NCBI GenBank assembly: GCA_027489355.1
Contig: JAIXZY010000071.1
Location: 1-64,000 of the forward strand
Length of the DNA: 64,000 nucleotides
From: Paracoccaceae bacterium
GTDB taxonomy: Bacteria; Pseudomonadota; Alphaproteobacteria; Rhodobacterales; Rhodobacteraceae
Reading direction: 5' to 3'
This document shows, piece after piece, positions 50,244-59,662 of the stretch. A program made the translations under genes and the position numbers. Every line of letters begins with the position of its first letter. Position 1 is the first letter of the stretch. The notes under the pieces were generated by a model. The model was not told where the DNA came from, ran no database searches, and worked only from the letters and a program-made list of their open reading frames with translations.

Positions 50244-50837
50244 ATGAAACGGTGGGTCGGCATTCTGGCACTTCTGGGCGCGCTGCTTGGCACCGGCCTG
50301 GTCGCGCACAAGACAGCTGCGCAGGACACCGCCGTCCCCGAAACCGCCGTCCCCGAAACCGAGGCGCCCAAGACCACCGACAAGCCGCCCGAGAAACAGT
50401 GCCAGCCCGACGTGGGCTGCGTGACGAACCTGCCCCTGCCCCGCTTCGTCTCGCTGAAAGGGTCCGAGGGCAACGCCCGCCGCGGCCCCGGCCTGACCCA
50501 CCGGATCGACTGGGTCTTCACTCGCGCCGGGATGCCTCTGAAGATCACCGCCGAATACGAGAACTGGCGCCGGGTCGAGGATTTCGAGGGCGCGGGCGGC
50601 TGGGTCCACTATTCGCTTCTGTCCGGGGTGCGCAGCATCCTCGTGACGCTGGACATGGCCGAGTTGCACGACGCCCCGGACGACGAGGCGACGGTGGTTG
50701 CACAGGCCGAGCTTGGGGTGATAGGGCGCGTGCTCGAATGCAATCCCGCCTGGTGCCGCGTCTCGCTTGACGGCACCCGCGGCTGGATCCGCAAGAGTTC
50801 GGTCTGGGGCGTCAAGGAAGACGAAATTGTCGAATGA
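50244..50837 (+). CDS. Exported SH3-like domain protein
   Basis: 197 residues. Signal peptide MKRWVGILALLGALLGTGLV cleaved near AAA/AQD, a Pro/Glu-rich repeat linker (AVPETAVPETEAP), then two bacterial SH3 modules: 'FVSLKGSEGNARRGPGLTHR' with IDWVF and 'MAELHDAPDDEATVVAQ' with 'WCRVSLDGTRGWIRKSSVWG'. Likely binds peptidoglycan. Overlaps the CDF gene by 11 nt. Confidence 0.85.
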   Translation: MKRWVGILALLGALLGTGLVAHKTAAQDTAVPETAVPETEAPKTTDKPPEKQCQPDVGCVTNLPLPRFVSLKGSEGNARRGPGLTHRIDWVFTRAGMPLKITAEYENWRRVEDFEGAGGWVHYSLLSGVRSILVTLDMAELHDAPDDEATVVAQAELGVIGRVLECNPAWCRVSLDGTRGWIRKSSVWGVKEDEIVE

Positions 50838-51717
50838 TCCGAAGTCCGGGGCCAGCCTGGCGATCTCGGCCGGTCTGGCATCCGTGCTGGTGGCGGGCTT
50901 CCTGGTCGCGCTGAAGCTCTGGGCGCTGGCCGAGACGGGGTCGTTGTCCATTGCCGCTTCCCTGGCCGATTCCGCACTGGACCTGATGATGTCGCTGGGG
51001 GCTGCGGCGGCGATCATCTACGCCGCCCGCCCTGCCGACGAGGACCACGCCTTCGGCCACACCTCGGCCGAGGATCTGGCTGCGCTGGCACAAGCCACCT
51101 TCATCCTCGTCTCCTCGGCCGTCATCGCCTGGACCGCCATTCACCGCCTGATGGAGAACGCACCGCACCGGCTTGCCTCGGAAGGGCGCGGGCTGATCGT
51201 GATGGTCGCCTCGATCCTGATTACCCTGGCACTGGTCTGGTGGCAGGGCCGCGTCGCCCGGCGGACGGGCAGCAAGGTCGTTGCCGCCGACCGGCTGCAT
51301 TACCTGGGCGACCTTCTGCCCAGCCTGGGGGCCATTGCCGCGCTCTGGGCCTCCAGCCGCTACGGCATCGGTTACATCGACGCCGTGGTCGCTCTGGCCG
51401 CGGCCGGGGTGATGGCGCTTGGCGCCCTGCGCATCGGCAAGGACGCCTGGGACGCGCTGATGGACCGCGCCGCCGATCCCGCCATCGTCGAGGGCATCGG
51501 CCGCATCGCCGCCGACTGGCCCGGCGTGCGCGGCTATCACGATCTCAAGACCCGCACCGCCGGCAGCCGCGTCTTCGTCAACCTGCACATCGAACTGGAC
51601 GGCGACCAGTCCCTGCGCCAGGCGCATGACATCGGCGCAAGTCTCCGCCGCGCCATCCTGGAGACCTATCCGAACACGGATGTCATCATCCACAAGGACG
51701 TCCACCGCGAGACGTAG
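50827..51717 (+). CDS. Cation diffusion facilitator transporter
   Basis: 296 residues from a TTG start at 50,827, chosen because the conserved part begins right there and the upstream frame is inside the SH3 gene. CDF features: 'SLADSALDLMMSLGAAAAII' (metal-binding D..D helix), 'DEDHAFGHTSAEDLAALAQA' (HGH-type helix), 'ADRLHYLGDLLPSLG' (HxxxD) and a C-terminal cytoplasmic domain with 'VNLHIELDGDQSLRQAHDIG'. Exports divalent metal (Zn, Fe, Co) against protons. Confidence 0.92.
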   Translation: MSNDPKSGASLAISAGLASVLVAGFLVALKLWALAETGSLSIAASLADSALDLMMSLGAAAAIIYAARPADEDHAFGHTSAEDLAALAQATFILVSSAVIAWTAIHRLMENAPHRLASEGRGLIVMVASILITLALVWWQGRVARRTGSKVVAADRLHYLGDLLPSLGAIAALWASSRYGIGYIDAVVALAAAGVMALGALRIGKDAWDALMDRAADPAIVEGIGRIAADWPGVRGYHDLKTRTAGSRVFVNLHIELDGDQSLRQAHDIGASLRRAILETYPNTDVIIHKDVHRET

Positions 51718-51746
51718 GCGATTGACTTCCCACGCCCTCACGATGA

Positions 51747-51762
51747 TTATACGCGCGTATAA
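51747..51762. promoter_or_regulatory. Perfect 16-bp palindromic operator for the TetR/AruHI operon
   Basis: TTATACGCGCGTATAA reads the same on both strands and ends 12 bases before the TetR start codon. A site this close to the start suits autorepression of the TetR-aruH-aruI operon. It overlaps or replaces the -10 region. Confidence 0.75.
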
Positions 51763-51774
51763 CAAAAGGACGCC

Positions 51775-52434
51775 ATGCAGCCCGCCCGCCGCCTCTATCG
51801 CCGCGAAAGTGAGGAGAGCCGCCGCTCGTCCCTGATCAGCGCGACGCAAGAACTGGTGGCCGAGGGTGGCCCTGGGGCGGCGACCGTGCGGGCCATCGCC
51901 GAACGCGCGGGCGTGACGCCCGGTCTGATCCGCCACTACTTCCAGTCCAAGGACGAACTGACCCGTGCGGCTTACCGCGCGCTGATGGACGGGATGACGG
52001 CCAAGGGCGCCGACGCGATCGAGGGCGTGGGCGCCGGTCCCGAGGAACGCCTCGCCGCCTTCGTTGCGGCCTCGTTGCGCCCGCCGGTCCTGGATGCCGG
52101 GGCCGTGGTGCTTTGGGCCGGCTACATGCACAAGGTCCGCAGCGACCCCGATCTGCTCGCGGTGCACGAGGCGGGCTACCTCGCCTATCGTGACACGCTG
52201 CAAAAGCTGATCGAAAGCCTGCCGCGCGCCCCGCGTCCCGGCCAGACCCGGGCCGAGGCCATCGCCTGCAACGCCCTCATCGACGGCCTCTGGGTCGAGG
52301 GCTCGCTTCTTCCTTCGGCCTTCGCCCCGGGCGAGGTCATCACCATCGGGCTCACCTCGGTCGGTGCCATCCTGGGCGTCGACCTGATGGCCCACACCGC
52401 CATGCTGCCCGATTTCGGAAAGATGCTGCCATGA
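51775..52434 (+). CDS. TetR-family regulator (BetI-like)
   Basis: 219 residues. HTH 'GPGAATVRAIAERAGVTPGL' then IRHYFQSKDELTRAAYRAL, closely like BetI-type regulators, with a TetR_C_6-like ligand domain. Its stop overlaps the aminotransferase start by 4 nt. It probably senses an arginine-related metabolite and represses this operon through the palindrome at 51,747. Confidence 0.9.
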   Translation: MQPARRLYRRESEESRRSSLISATQELVAEGGPGAATVRAIAERAGVTPGLIRHYFQSKDELTRAAYRALMDGMTAKGADAIEGVGAGPEERLAAFVAASLRPPVLDAGAVVLWAGYMHKVRSDPDLLAVHEAGYLAYRDTLQKLIESLPRAPRPGQTRAEAIACNALIDGLWVEGSLLPSAFAPGEVITIGLTSVGAILGVDLMAHTAMLPDFGKMLP

Positions 52435-53618
52435 AATACGCTTCCGTCACCGACCGTCTCGCCGGGCTTGGCGGCGCCAAATGGGCGCTGCACGCCCATG
52501 CCCGCGCGATGAAGGCGGCGGGCGAGGATATCATCGAGTTCACCATCGGCGAGCCGGACGTTCCCACCCCCACCCGCTTCCTCGACGCGGCCAGCGCCGC
52601 GATGCACAATGGCCGCACCGGCTATTCCAACGGCCGGGGCGAGCCGGGTCTCGTCGCCGCCCTTGCCGCCCGCTACACCGCCCGCCGCGGCCGCGAGATC
52701 ACGCCCGACCAGATCATGTGCCTGCCCGGTACCCAGACCGTGCTTTACGCCATCCTGCGGACACTGGTGGAAGCCGGGGACGAGGTGCTGCTGGGCGACC
52801 CGATGTATGCGACCTACGAGGGCCTGATCGCCCAGACCGGCGCGATGATGGTCCCGGTGCCGCTGCGCCCCGAAAACGGCTTCCGGATGCAGGCCGCCGA
52901 CGTCGCCGCCCGGATCACCCCGCGCGCACGCGTCCTGTTCCTGAACTCGCCGCACAATCCGACCGGGGCCGTCCTGCGGGCCGAGGACATCCGCGCTCTT
53001 GGGGATCTGGCCAAGGCGCATGACCTCTGGATTCTCTGCGACGAGGTCTACGAGGACCTGGTGTTCCCCGGCGTGACCTTCACCTCGCCGCTGGATTTCC
53101 CCGACTTGGCCGAGCGTACCGTCGTCGCTTCGTCCATCTCCAAGTCCCATGCCGCCCCCGGGTTCCGCTCCGGCTGGTGCGTCGGCCCGGCCGAGTTCTG
53201 CAAGCGCCTGTTGCCACTTTCAGAAACCATGCTTTTCGGCAGCCAGCCCTTCCTTGCGGATGCCACGCAACTTGCAGTTTCCGAACCTTCTCCGGTCGCG
53301 GCGGGGATGGCGGAACGCTTTGCCCGCCGTGCCGGGATCATTGCCGAGACGCTGTCCGGGGTGAACGGACTTTACGTCCACCGGCCCGAAGCGGGGATGT
53401 TCGCCCTGATCGACGTTCGCGCCACCGGCCTTTCGGGAGAGGAGTTCGCCTCCTCGCTCCTCGACCGGCAGAAGGTCGCCGTCATGCCCGGCGAAAGCTT
53501 CGGCGCGGGGCTTTCCGGCTGGTTGCGCCTGTCCCTGACCCAGCCCGATGACCGCACGGTGGAAGCCGCCAAGCGCATCGCCGCCCATGCGGCCAGCATC
53601 CTGGGGAACGCAGCATGA
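52431..53618 (+). CDS. aruH: Class I aminotransferase, AruH-like (arginine:pyruvate transaminase)
   Basis: 395 residues. PLP fold-type I features: 'EFTIGEPDVPTPTRFLDAA', 'LNSPHNPTGAVL', 'LCDEVYEDLVFPG' and the PLP lysine in SSISKSHAAPGFRSGWCVG, with the final Arg in WLRLSLTQPD. Length and layout match arginine:pyruvate transaminase AruH, and the next gene is an AruI-like decarboxylase, so it would convert L-arginine to 5-guanidino-2-oxopentanoate. A general aspartate-type role cannot be excluded. Confidence 0.82.
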   Translation: MKYASVTDRLAGLGGAKWALHAHARAMKAAGEDIIEFTIGEPDVPTPTRFLDAASAAMHNGRTGYSNGRGEPGLVAALAARYTARRGREITPDQIMCLPGTQTVLYAILRTLVEAGDEVLLGDPMYATYEGLIAQTGAMMVPVPLRPENGFRMQAADVAARITPRARVLFLNSPHNPTGAVLRAEDIRALGDLAKAHDLWILCDEVYEDLVFPGVTFTSPLDFPDLAERTVVASSISKSHAAPGFRSGWCVGPAEFCKRLLPLSETMLFGSQPFLADATQLAVSEPSPVAAGMAERFARRAGIIAETLSGVNGLYVHRPEAGMFALIDVRATGLSGEEFASSLLDRQKVAVMPGESFGAGLSGWLRLSLTQPDDRTVEAAKRIAAHAASILGNAA

Positions 53619-55198
53619 CCACCGTCGGCATCCGCCTGGTCGAGGGCCTGATCGCCCGCGGCATCGACACCGTCTTCGGCATCCCCGGCGTTCACACGAT
53701 CGAGCTATACCGCGGCCTCGCCGCCGCCGGGGACCGGATTCGCCACGTCACCCCCCGCCACGAACAGGGCGCGGGTTTCATGGCGGACGGCTATGCCCGC
53801 ATCTCGGGCAAACCCGCCGCCGCCTTCGTCATCACCGGCCCAGGCCTGACCAACATCCTGACCGCGATGGCGCAGGCCAAGGCGGACTCGGTCCCGATGC
53901 TGGTCATCTCGGGCCTTGGCCGCAGCGACACGCTGGGCAAGGGCCTTGGCCGGCTCCACGAACTGCCCGATCAGGGCGCGATGGTTGCCACGCTCTGCCA
54001 CACGGAAACCGTCACCGACCCGAAGAAGCTGGGTGAGGTGCTGGACCGCGCCTTCGCCGCGATGACCGCCGGCCGTCCCGGCCCCGCGCATATCCAGATC
54101 TCCACCAACATGATGGGCCAGCCCTGCCCGGAACTGCCGCCGCCCGTCATCTCCGGCAGCGCCGTCCCCCTGCCGCTGGGTCGCCTGCGCAGCCTGGCCG
54201 CCACGCTGAACAGCGCCGAGCGCATCGTCATTCTCGCCGGCGGCGGCACGCGCGGGGCCGAGGAACCCCTGCAGAAACTGGCGGAATCGCTGGATGCCCC
54301 GGTCATCCAGACCGTCAACGCCCGCGGCGCGATGTTCGGCCACCGCCTGACCGTCCCGGCCTCGCCCAGCCTGACCTCGGTCAGGAAGTTCATCGCCGAC
54401 GCCGACCAGATCCTTGCCATCGGCACCGAACTCGGCCCCACCGACTACGACATGTACGCCAACGGCCGGGTTCCGAACCTTTCGGACATGATCCGCATCG
54501 ACATCTGCGCCGAGCAGCTCGCACGCCACCCCGCCAAGATGCCGATCAAGGCCGACGCCGGGGCGCTGATGACCGCGCTGATGCCGATGACCATCCGCTC
54601 GAACCGCGAGGGCGCCGCCCGGGCCGAGGCCGTCCGCCAGGCCGCCCGGGCCGAGCTTGCGACGCTGGACGAAGGCATGCCCGCCCGGCTGGACATGGTG
54701 GAGGTGATCCGCGACGCGATGCCCAACTCGATCATTGTCGGCGACAGCACCCAGCCGGTCTATGCCGCGAACCTCTTTTACGACCACGACCGCCCGCGCG
54801 GCTGGTTCAACGCCGCCACCGGCTATGGCGCGCTTGGCTACGCCCCCGGCGCGGCCGTCGGTGCGGCCATCGCCGCCCCCGGCACGCCCGTGGTCTGCCT
54901 GATCGGCGACGGCGGCCTGCAATTCTCGCCCGGGGAACTCCGCACCGCCGTCGATGAAAGACTGCCCATCACCTATGTGGTCTGGAACAACGCCGGCTTC
55001 CGCGAGATCGAGGATTCGCTGCGCCAGGCCAAGGTCGATCCGATCCTGGGCTGCCACCCCTCGCCCCTGGACATGGAACACTTCGCCATGGCCTGCGACA
55101 TGGTCTTTGCCAGCGTCCCGCCCGACCCCGACCAGCTGGGCGAGCTGCTGATCACCCCGCACGACGGACCGCGCTTCCTGGAAATTCAGGCGCGCTGA
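53615..55198 (+). CDS. aruI: 5-guanidino-2-oxopentanoate decarboxylase, AruI-like (ThDP enzyme)
   Basis: 527 residues. ThDP-enzyme layout: N-terminal 'DTVFGIPGVHTIELYRGLAA' with the catalytic Glu in PRHEQGAGFMADGYAR, central domain, and C-terminal ThDP motif 'GDGGLQFSPGELRTAVDERL' ending with VWNNAGF (GDG...NN). Follows AruH by a 4-nt overlap. It would decarboxylate the keto acid of arginine to 4-guanidinobutanal, the arginine transaminase pathway. Converges with the MFS gene, overlapping by 13 nt. Confidence 0.85.
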   Translation: MTTVGIRLVEGLIARGIDTVFGIPGVHTIELYRGLAAAGDRIRHVTPRHEQGAGFMADGYARISGKPAAAFVITGPGLTNILTAMAQAKADSVPMLVISGLGRSDTLGKGLGRLHELPDQGAMVATLCHTETVTDPKKLGEVLDRAFAAMTAGRPGPAHIQISTNMMGQPCPELPPPVISGSAVPLPLGRLRSLAATLNSAERIVILAGGGTRGAEEPLQKLAESLDAPVIQTVNARGAMFGHRLTVPASPSLTSVRKFIADADQILAIGTELGPTDYDMYANGRVPNLSDMIRIDICAEQLARHPAKMPIKADAGALMTALMPMTIRSNREGAARAEAVRQAARAELATLDEGMPARLDMVEVIRDAMPNSIIVGDSTQPVYAANLFYDHDRPRGWFNAATGYGALGYAPGAAVGAAIAAPGTPVVCLIGDGGLQFSPGELRTAVDERLPITYVVWNNAGFREIEDSLRQAKVDPILGCHPSPLDMEHFAMACDMVFASVPPDPDQLGELLITPHDGPRFLEIQAR

Positions 55199-56331
55199 CG
55201 CTTCAGGATCGGTGCCAGGACGAAGACCATCGCGACCAGGCAGGCGGCCCAGATGAAGGCGAAGCGCATGCCGAAGGTCCCGGCGATCACGCCCAGAAGC
55301 GGCGGACCGACGAAATAGCCCAGGTATCCCAGCAGCGTCGCCCGCGCCACCGCCCGGGCGCGGGCCGTGTCGTCGCTCAGCTGTCCCACCAGCGAAAACG
55401 CCGTCGGCGCCAGGACCGAGGCGCCCACGCCCATCACGAAGAACCCGACATAGGCCACCCACGGCGCCCAGGCCTGCGACACGACCAGCGCGCCCGCAGC
55501 CGCGATGACCGCACCCACCCGCAGAATGGTGAACGGGTTCACCCGCCCCGCCAGCGACTGCCCGCCCAGCCGCGCGAAGCCCATCGTCAGCGCCAGCATC
55601 GCCGGCCCCAGCGCCCCCTGCTCGGGGCTTCCGCCCAGCGTCTTCTCGATATGCAGAGCCGACCAGTACTCGGCCGCGTTCTCGGTCATGAAGGCGATCA
55701 GCACGATCCCTCCGCCGATCACCGGCACCCAGCCCAGGTGGCCCGCCGTGCCGTCCTTGGGCTTGCGCAAGCCGTCGATCCGCCCATCGCGCTCCAGCGC
55801 CAGGGCCGCGAAACCAAGCCCGAGGACCGCCATCGTCCCCATCACCCAATCCGGTCCCCAACCCGCCCCGCGCATCACGCCCGTCAGGACCGCGCCCCCG
55901 GCATAGCCGAAGGAATAGGCCGCATGGGCGAGGTTCATCAGATGCAACCCGCGGCTCGTCTCCATCGCGGCGACGCGGGCGTTCATCAACACATCCGTCA
56001 GCCCCGTGGCCGCCCCCGCACAGGCCATCGCCAGCGGGAACAGCCACCAGACCGAGGCCTGCCCCGGCAGCGCGAAGGCCAGCGCCATCAGCGCGACCGA
56101 CAAGGGCAGCGCCACCCGCCCCATCGCTGCACCGAACGCGGGGGCCAGCAGCATCGCGCTGATCGCGGCCAGCGGGGTGCAGAAGACCAGAAGGCCCAGT
56201 TCCCGCTCGTCCACGCCCAGCATCGCCTTCAGGTCCGGCATCGCCGCCGCGAAGGTTCCCCACAAGACGCCCATGGCCGCGAACGCCGCGATCGCGGGGC
56301 GGGCAAAGGCAATCGTGGGAAGGGAAATCAT
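55186..56331 (-). CDS. MFS transporter
   Basis: 381 residues from ATG 56,331, with about twelve hydrophobic segments. N-terminal 'AAMGVLWGTFAAAMPDLKAM' and 'ERELGLLVFCTPLAAISAML' resemble the YfcJ/FsR-like sugar/drug MFS branch. Substrate unknown. The longer frames on this strand across 53.7-56.4 kb are shadows. Confidence 0.88.
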   Translation of the reverse strand: MISLPTIAFARPAIAAFAAMGVLWGTFAAAMPDLKAMLGVDERELGLLVFCTPLAAISAMLLAPAFGAAMGRVALPLSVALMALAFALPGQASVWWLFPLAMACAGAATGLTDVLMNARVAAMETSRGLHLMNLAHAAYSFGYAGGAVLTGVMRGAGWGPDWVMGTMAVLGLGFAALALERDGRIDGLRKPKDGTAGHLGWVPVIGGGIVLIAFMTENAAEYWSALHIEKTLGGSPEQGALGPAMLALTMGFARLGGQSLAGRVNPFTILRVGAVIAAAGALVVSQAWAPWVAYVGFFVMGVGASVLAPTAFSLVGQLSDDTARARAVARATLLGYLGYFVGPPLLGVIAGTFGMRFAFIWAACLVAMVFVLAPILKRQRA

Positions 56332-56521
56332 CGAACGGCTCCGGCGCAAGAGTACGACAGCTAGCCCGCCCGCCCGGTTCCATCCAGCCCAGCCGCGACG
56401 CTGCGCCCCGCCGAAAACGACATCGGCACTTCGCGCTTTCCTTCCCCCCGATTCCCCGCTATAGCCCCCCGGTCGCGCCATGCACCCTTGGAGGATGGCG
56501 GACTTAACTAGGAGAGAACCT

Positions 56522-57127
56522 ATGGCACGCGAGATCACCGATCTTCTGGCCGAGGTACGGACGGGGACAGGCAAGGGGGCCGCCCGTCAAGCCCGTCGTG
56601 AGGGCTACGTACCTGGCATCATCTACGGCGACGGGGCTGAACCCACGCCGATCAAGGTGAAATACAACTACCTTCTGACCAAGCTGCGGCAGGGCCGGTT
56701 CCTGCAGACGCTGTTCAACCTGAAAGTCGAAGGCCAGCCCGACGTCCACGTCGTCTGCCGCGGCGTCCAGCGCGACGTGGTCAAGGACCTGCCGACGCAT
56801 GTCGACTTCATGCGCATCCACGACGACAGCCGCATCGAGCTGTTCATCCACGTGACCTTCGTCAACCACGAAGCCTCTCCGGGCCTCAAGCGCGGCGGCA
56901 CGCTGACCGTGGTCCGCCCCGAAGTGGAACTGGAAGTCACCGCGGGCGACATCCCCGATCACATCACGGTCGACCTGACCGGCAAGAAGATCGGCGACGT
57001 CATCCACATCAACGACATCGAGCTGCCGGCCGGCGCCAGGCCGACCATTGCCCGGAACTTCGTGATCGCGAACATCGCGGCCCCGTCGGGCCTTGTGTCG
57101 GAAGAGAACGCCGAAGCCGAGGCCTGA
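56522..57127 (+). CDS. rplY: 50S ribosomal protein L25 (Ctc-type)
   Basis: 201 residues from ATG 56,522 with AGGAGAG upstream. L25 domain '[20 protein letters not shown]' with IIYGDG and the TL5/CTC C-terminal beta domain ('[20 protein letters not shown]'). Binds 5S rRNA. Pth follows one gene further on, the common rplY-pth neighbourhood. Confidence 0.96.
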   Translation: MAREITDLLAEVRTGTGKGAARQARREGYVPGIIYGDGAEPTPIKVKYNYLLTKLRQGRFLQTLFNLKVEGQPDVHVVCRGVQRDVVKDLPTHVDFMRIHDDSRIELFIHVTFVNHEASPGLKRGGTLTVVRPEVELEVTAGDIPDHITVDLTGKKIGDVIHINDIELPAGARPTIARNFVIANIAAPSGLVSEENAEAEA

Positions 57128-57150
57128 TCGCCTTCGGATACGGATCGCGC

Positions 57151-57170
57151 GGGGGGCCTTCGGGTCCCCC
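57151..57170 (+). terminator. Terminator after rplY
   Basis: GGGGGGCC, loop TTCG, GGTCCCCC, followed by GTTTG. It lies 24 bases after the L25 stop. Confidence 0.75.
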
Positions 57171-57203
57171 GTTTGCATTCGGGGGCACAGCACAGCTTCG
57201 GCC

Positions 57204-57869
57204 TCACGCCCTCTGACACGTCAGAGTGTCCTTTCGCGCCGCCTCGTCCATCACGAAGCCCTGCGCCGACAATGCCGCGCGGATCCGCTCCACCCCCTCT
57301 GCGCCATAGACCTGCGGATGCGTCTCGACCACCACCAGCCGTACCCCCGGAAGCGGTTGGGTCAGCACATCCAGTTCCCCCCCCTCGATGTCGCAGCAGA
57401 TCGCCGTGGGGGCGAAGCGCGCAAGAAGTCTGCCGATCGGCCGCGCCGGGACACGGACCACTTCGGCATTCTCCGGCCAGCCCTCCGGCCCCTGCAACGC
57501 AGAGGCCCAGAAAGCCGGGCGCTGGCCGAACTCCACCTCCCCCTCGCCCCGGCCCACCACCGCACCGCGGAGCACCTTCACGCCCGCAAACCCGTTCGCC
57601 GCGAGGTTTCGCCGGGCCAGCCTCACCGTTTCCGGCCCCGCTTCCACCCCGAAGACCGCGGCTTCCCCCAGGACGCCCGCCGCCAGCGCGCAGATGAACC
57701 CCAGGCCAGCCCCCAGGTCCAGCAGCCGGTCCCCGGGCCGCAGGTGACTCAGCAGCGCATCCGCCTCGTGGTTCTCGTAGCGGCCGCTGGACAGCGCCCG
57801 CTCCAGGTTTCCCTTCAGCGCCGCCTCGGGCAGGGAAAGCGTCAGGCCGCGAAGGGTGAAGCTGCGCAT
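57204..57869 (-). CDS. FkbM-family methyltransferase
   Basis: 221 residues. AdoMet motif LLDLGAGLGFICALAAG at about 48-64, then VEAGPETVRLARRNLAANG, and 'AICCDIEGGELDVL', the FkbM pattern. It would O-methylate a small molecule or sugar; substrate unknown. Inserted between rplY and pth on the opposite strand. Confidence 0.85.
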   Translation of the reverse strand: MRSFTLRGLTLSLPEAALKGNLERALSSGRYENHEADALLSHLRPGDRLLDLGAGLGFICALAAGVLGEAAVFGVEAGPETVRLARRNLAANGFAGVKVLRGAVVGRGEGEVEFGQRPAFWASALQGPEGWPENAEVVRVPARPIGRLLARFAPTAICCDIEGGELDVLTQPLPGVRLVVVETHPQVYGAEGVERIRAALSAQGFVMDEAARKDTLTCQRA

Positions 57870-57942
57870 CTGGTCCCGCTTGGTTGTCTGACAGCCACGC
57901 CCCCGCTATATCGCACCGGACGCGCAAAGCGGGAGAGCATTC

Positions 57943-58617
57943 GTGAAACTCTGGGTCGGCCTTGGCAATCCTGGCGCGAAATATGCCGGGAACCGCCACA
58001 ACATCGGCTTCATGGCGCTGGACCGCATCGCCGCCGACCACGGCTTTTCTCCCTGGCGCAAGGCCTTCCAGGGGCTTGTGTCGGAAGGTCGCCTCGGGAC
58101 CGAGAAGGTCGCGCTTCTGAAGCCCGAAACCTTCATGAACCTTTCCGGCCAGTCGGTCCAGGCCGCTGTTGCCTTCTGGAAACTGCCGCTCGCCAACCTG
58201 ACCGTCTTCCATGACGAGCTTGATCTCGCCCCCGGCAAGCTGCGCCTGAAACAGGGCGGAGGCCACGCCGGCCACAACGGGCTGCGCTCGATCCACGGCC
58301 ACCTCGGCGACGCCTACGCCCGCGTCCGACTGGGCATCGGCCACCCCGGTCACAAGGACGCCGTTGCGGCCTATGTCCTGCACGACTTCGCCAAGGCCGA
58401 CGCCGCCTGGCTTGAGGAACTGCTGCACGGCATCTCGGACGGCGCTCAGGCGCTGGCCGAGGGCGACGGGCAAAGGTTCATGAACGCCGTGAGCTTGCGC
58501 ACCGCCCCGCCCCGGTCCTCGACCACGCAGGACAAGCCCGAGGCCCCCGCCCCGTCCGCCAAGGTCGAGGAAGACAGCCGCAGCCCGATGCAGAAGCTTC
58601 TGGACAAGTTCCGCTAA
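57943..58617 (+). CDS. pth: Peptidyl-tRNA hydrolase
   Basis: 224 residues from GTG 57,943 with GGGAGAG upstream. [20 protein letters not shown] holds the catalytic His (about residue 20); '[13 protein letters not shown]' and '[20 protein letters not shown]' are the other signature stretches. Has a C-terminal extension of about 35 residues rich in Pro, Ala and Lys, common in alphaproteobacteria. Frees stalled peptidyl-tRNA. Confidence 0.96.
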   Translation: MKLWVGLGNPGAKYAGNRHNIGFMALDRIAADHGFSPWRKAFQGLVSEGRLGTEKVALLKPETFMNLSGQSVQAAVAFWKLPLANLTVFHDELDLAPGKLRLKQGGGHAGHNGLRSIHGHLGDAYARVRLGIGHPGHKDAVAAYVLHDFAKADAAWLEELLHGISDGAQALAEGDGQRFMNAVSLRTAPPRSSTTQDKPEAPAPSAKVEEDSRSPMQKLLDKFR

Positions 58618-58672
58618 ACCGATTTCTTCAAGGAGATCGGACCGGACTTTTCGAAAACTCCGCCCCCCGGGG

Positions 58673-59662
58673 TCAGCGGTCCGCCCGGCTGACCAGCCCC
58701 GTCAGCGCGCGGGAAACCAGCGACGATACCGCCGGCCGTTCCAGCGCGACGAAGGGCATCGGGCGGCACAGTTCCATCGCCGCCACGCCGACCCGTGCCG
58801 TCAGCGCGCCGTTGACCACCCCCTCGCCGAACCGGCGCGACAGCTTCGACAGCACTCCGCCCCCCGCCACGGACCCGATCATGTCGTCCGTAAGCGCCAA
58901 GGCCCCGGCGGCCACCAGCGAGCCGAAGACCCGGCGCAACAGCTTCAGGCTGCCGAAGCTCCCCGACCGGCCGCCGTAGATCTCGGCGATGCGCCGGATC
59001 ATCCGCAGGTTGGCGACCAGCGCCGTCGCCACGTCTGCCAGCGCCAACGGTACCAGCGCCGTCACCGTCGCCACCTGCCGCGCCGCGCCCTCGATCACCA
59101 GGCGCGCCTCGGTGTCGAGCGTCGCCAGAAGCTCGCGCTCGGCCAGCGCCAAGAGGGCATCGGCGTCCATGACCTCGCCCTCGCGTTCCGCCAGCCGCGC
59201 CCGGCCCCAGGCGGTGTCGGCCCGCCCGGCGTAAAGGCCGACCAGCCCCGAAACCACGCGCCGCGCCCCTTTCAGGTCCGCCGCCGCCCGGGCCTCGACC
59301 GCCCGCGAGCGCAAGCCGTCCAGCCGTCCAAGCCGGAGGAACGCCCCCCATTCCCGCAGCGCCAGGACCAGCCCGGCCGCCACCGCCACCACAACCAGCG
59401 CGAAGGCCAGCGAACCCAGCACGACGTTGCGCGCCAGAAGTCCGGTCACGAAATCATAGGCCGCCACCGACAGTGCAAAGCTGAACAGCGCCCCGAAGGC
59501 CCACAGCGCAAAGCGCGTCAGCGCCGATCCCCGCGCCTGCGACAGCGCGGCCACGGCCTGCATCGCCTGCCCCTCAGGCAGCGCATCCGGCACCGGCGGG
59601 GCGAGCGAGGGATCGACGGCCTCGTCCATTTCTTCCAGGAAGGGCTTCGGCGGGCGGCTCAC
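58673..59662 (-). CDS. YcjF/TIGR01620-family membrane protein
   Basis: 329 residues. An acidic/Pro N-terminus, two membrane helices (residues about 50-110), and a C-terminal DUF697-like region with 'VATALVANLRMIRRIAEIYG' and 'SFGSLKLLRRVFGSLVAAGA'. Partner of the YcjX-type NTPase in front, whose stop it overlaps by 4 nt. Both are linked in enterobacteria to envelope or phage-shock-type stress; role here unproven. Confidence 0.9.
   Translation of the reverse strand: MSRPPKPFLEEMDEAVDPSLAPPVPDALPEGQAMQAVAALSQARGSALTRFALWAFGALFSFALSVAAYDFVTGLLARNVVLGSLAFALVVVAVAAGLVLALREWGAFLRLGRLDGLRSRAVEARAAADLKGARRVVSGLVGLYAGRADTAWGRARLAEREGEVMDADALLALAERELLATLDTEARLVIEGAARQVATVTALVPLALADVATALVANLRMIRRIAEIYGGRSGSFGSLKLLRRVFGSLVAAGALALTDDMIGSVAGGGVLSKLSRRFGEGVVNGALTARVGVAAMELCRPMPFVALERPAVSSLVSRALTGLVSRADR

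Noticed and set aside
53705-56383. 892-codon open frame on the minus strand
   Set aside because: Runs antisense through the AruI-like gene and out of frame through the MFS gene; no recognisable domain. The MFS frame next to it is the real one.
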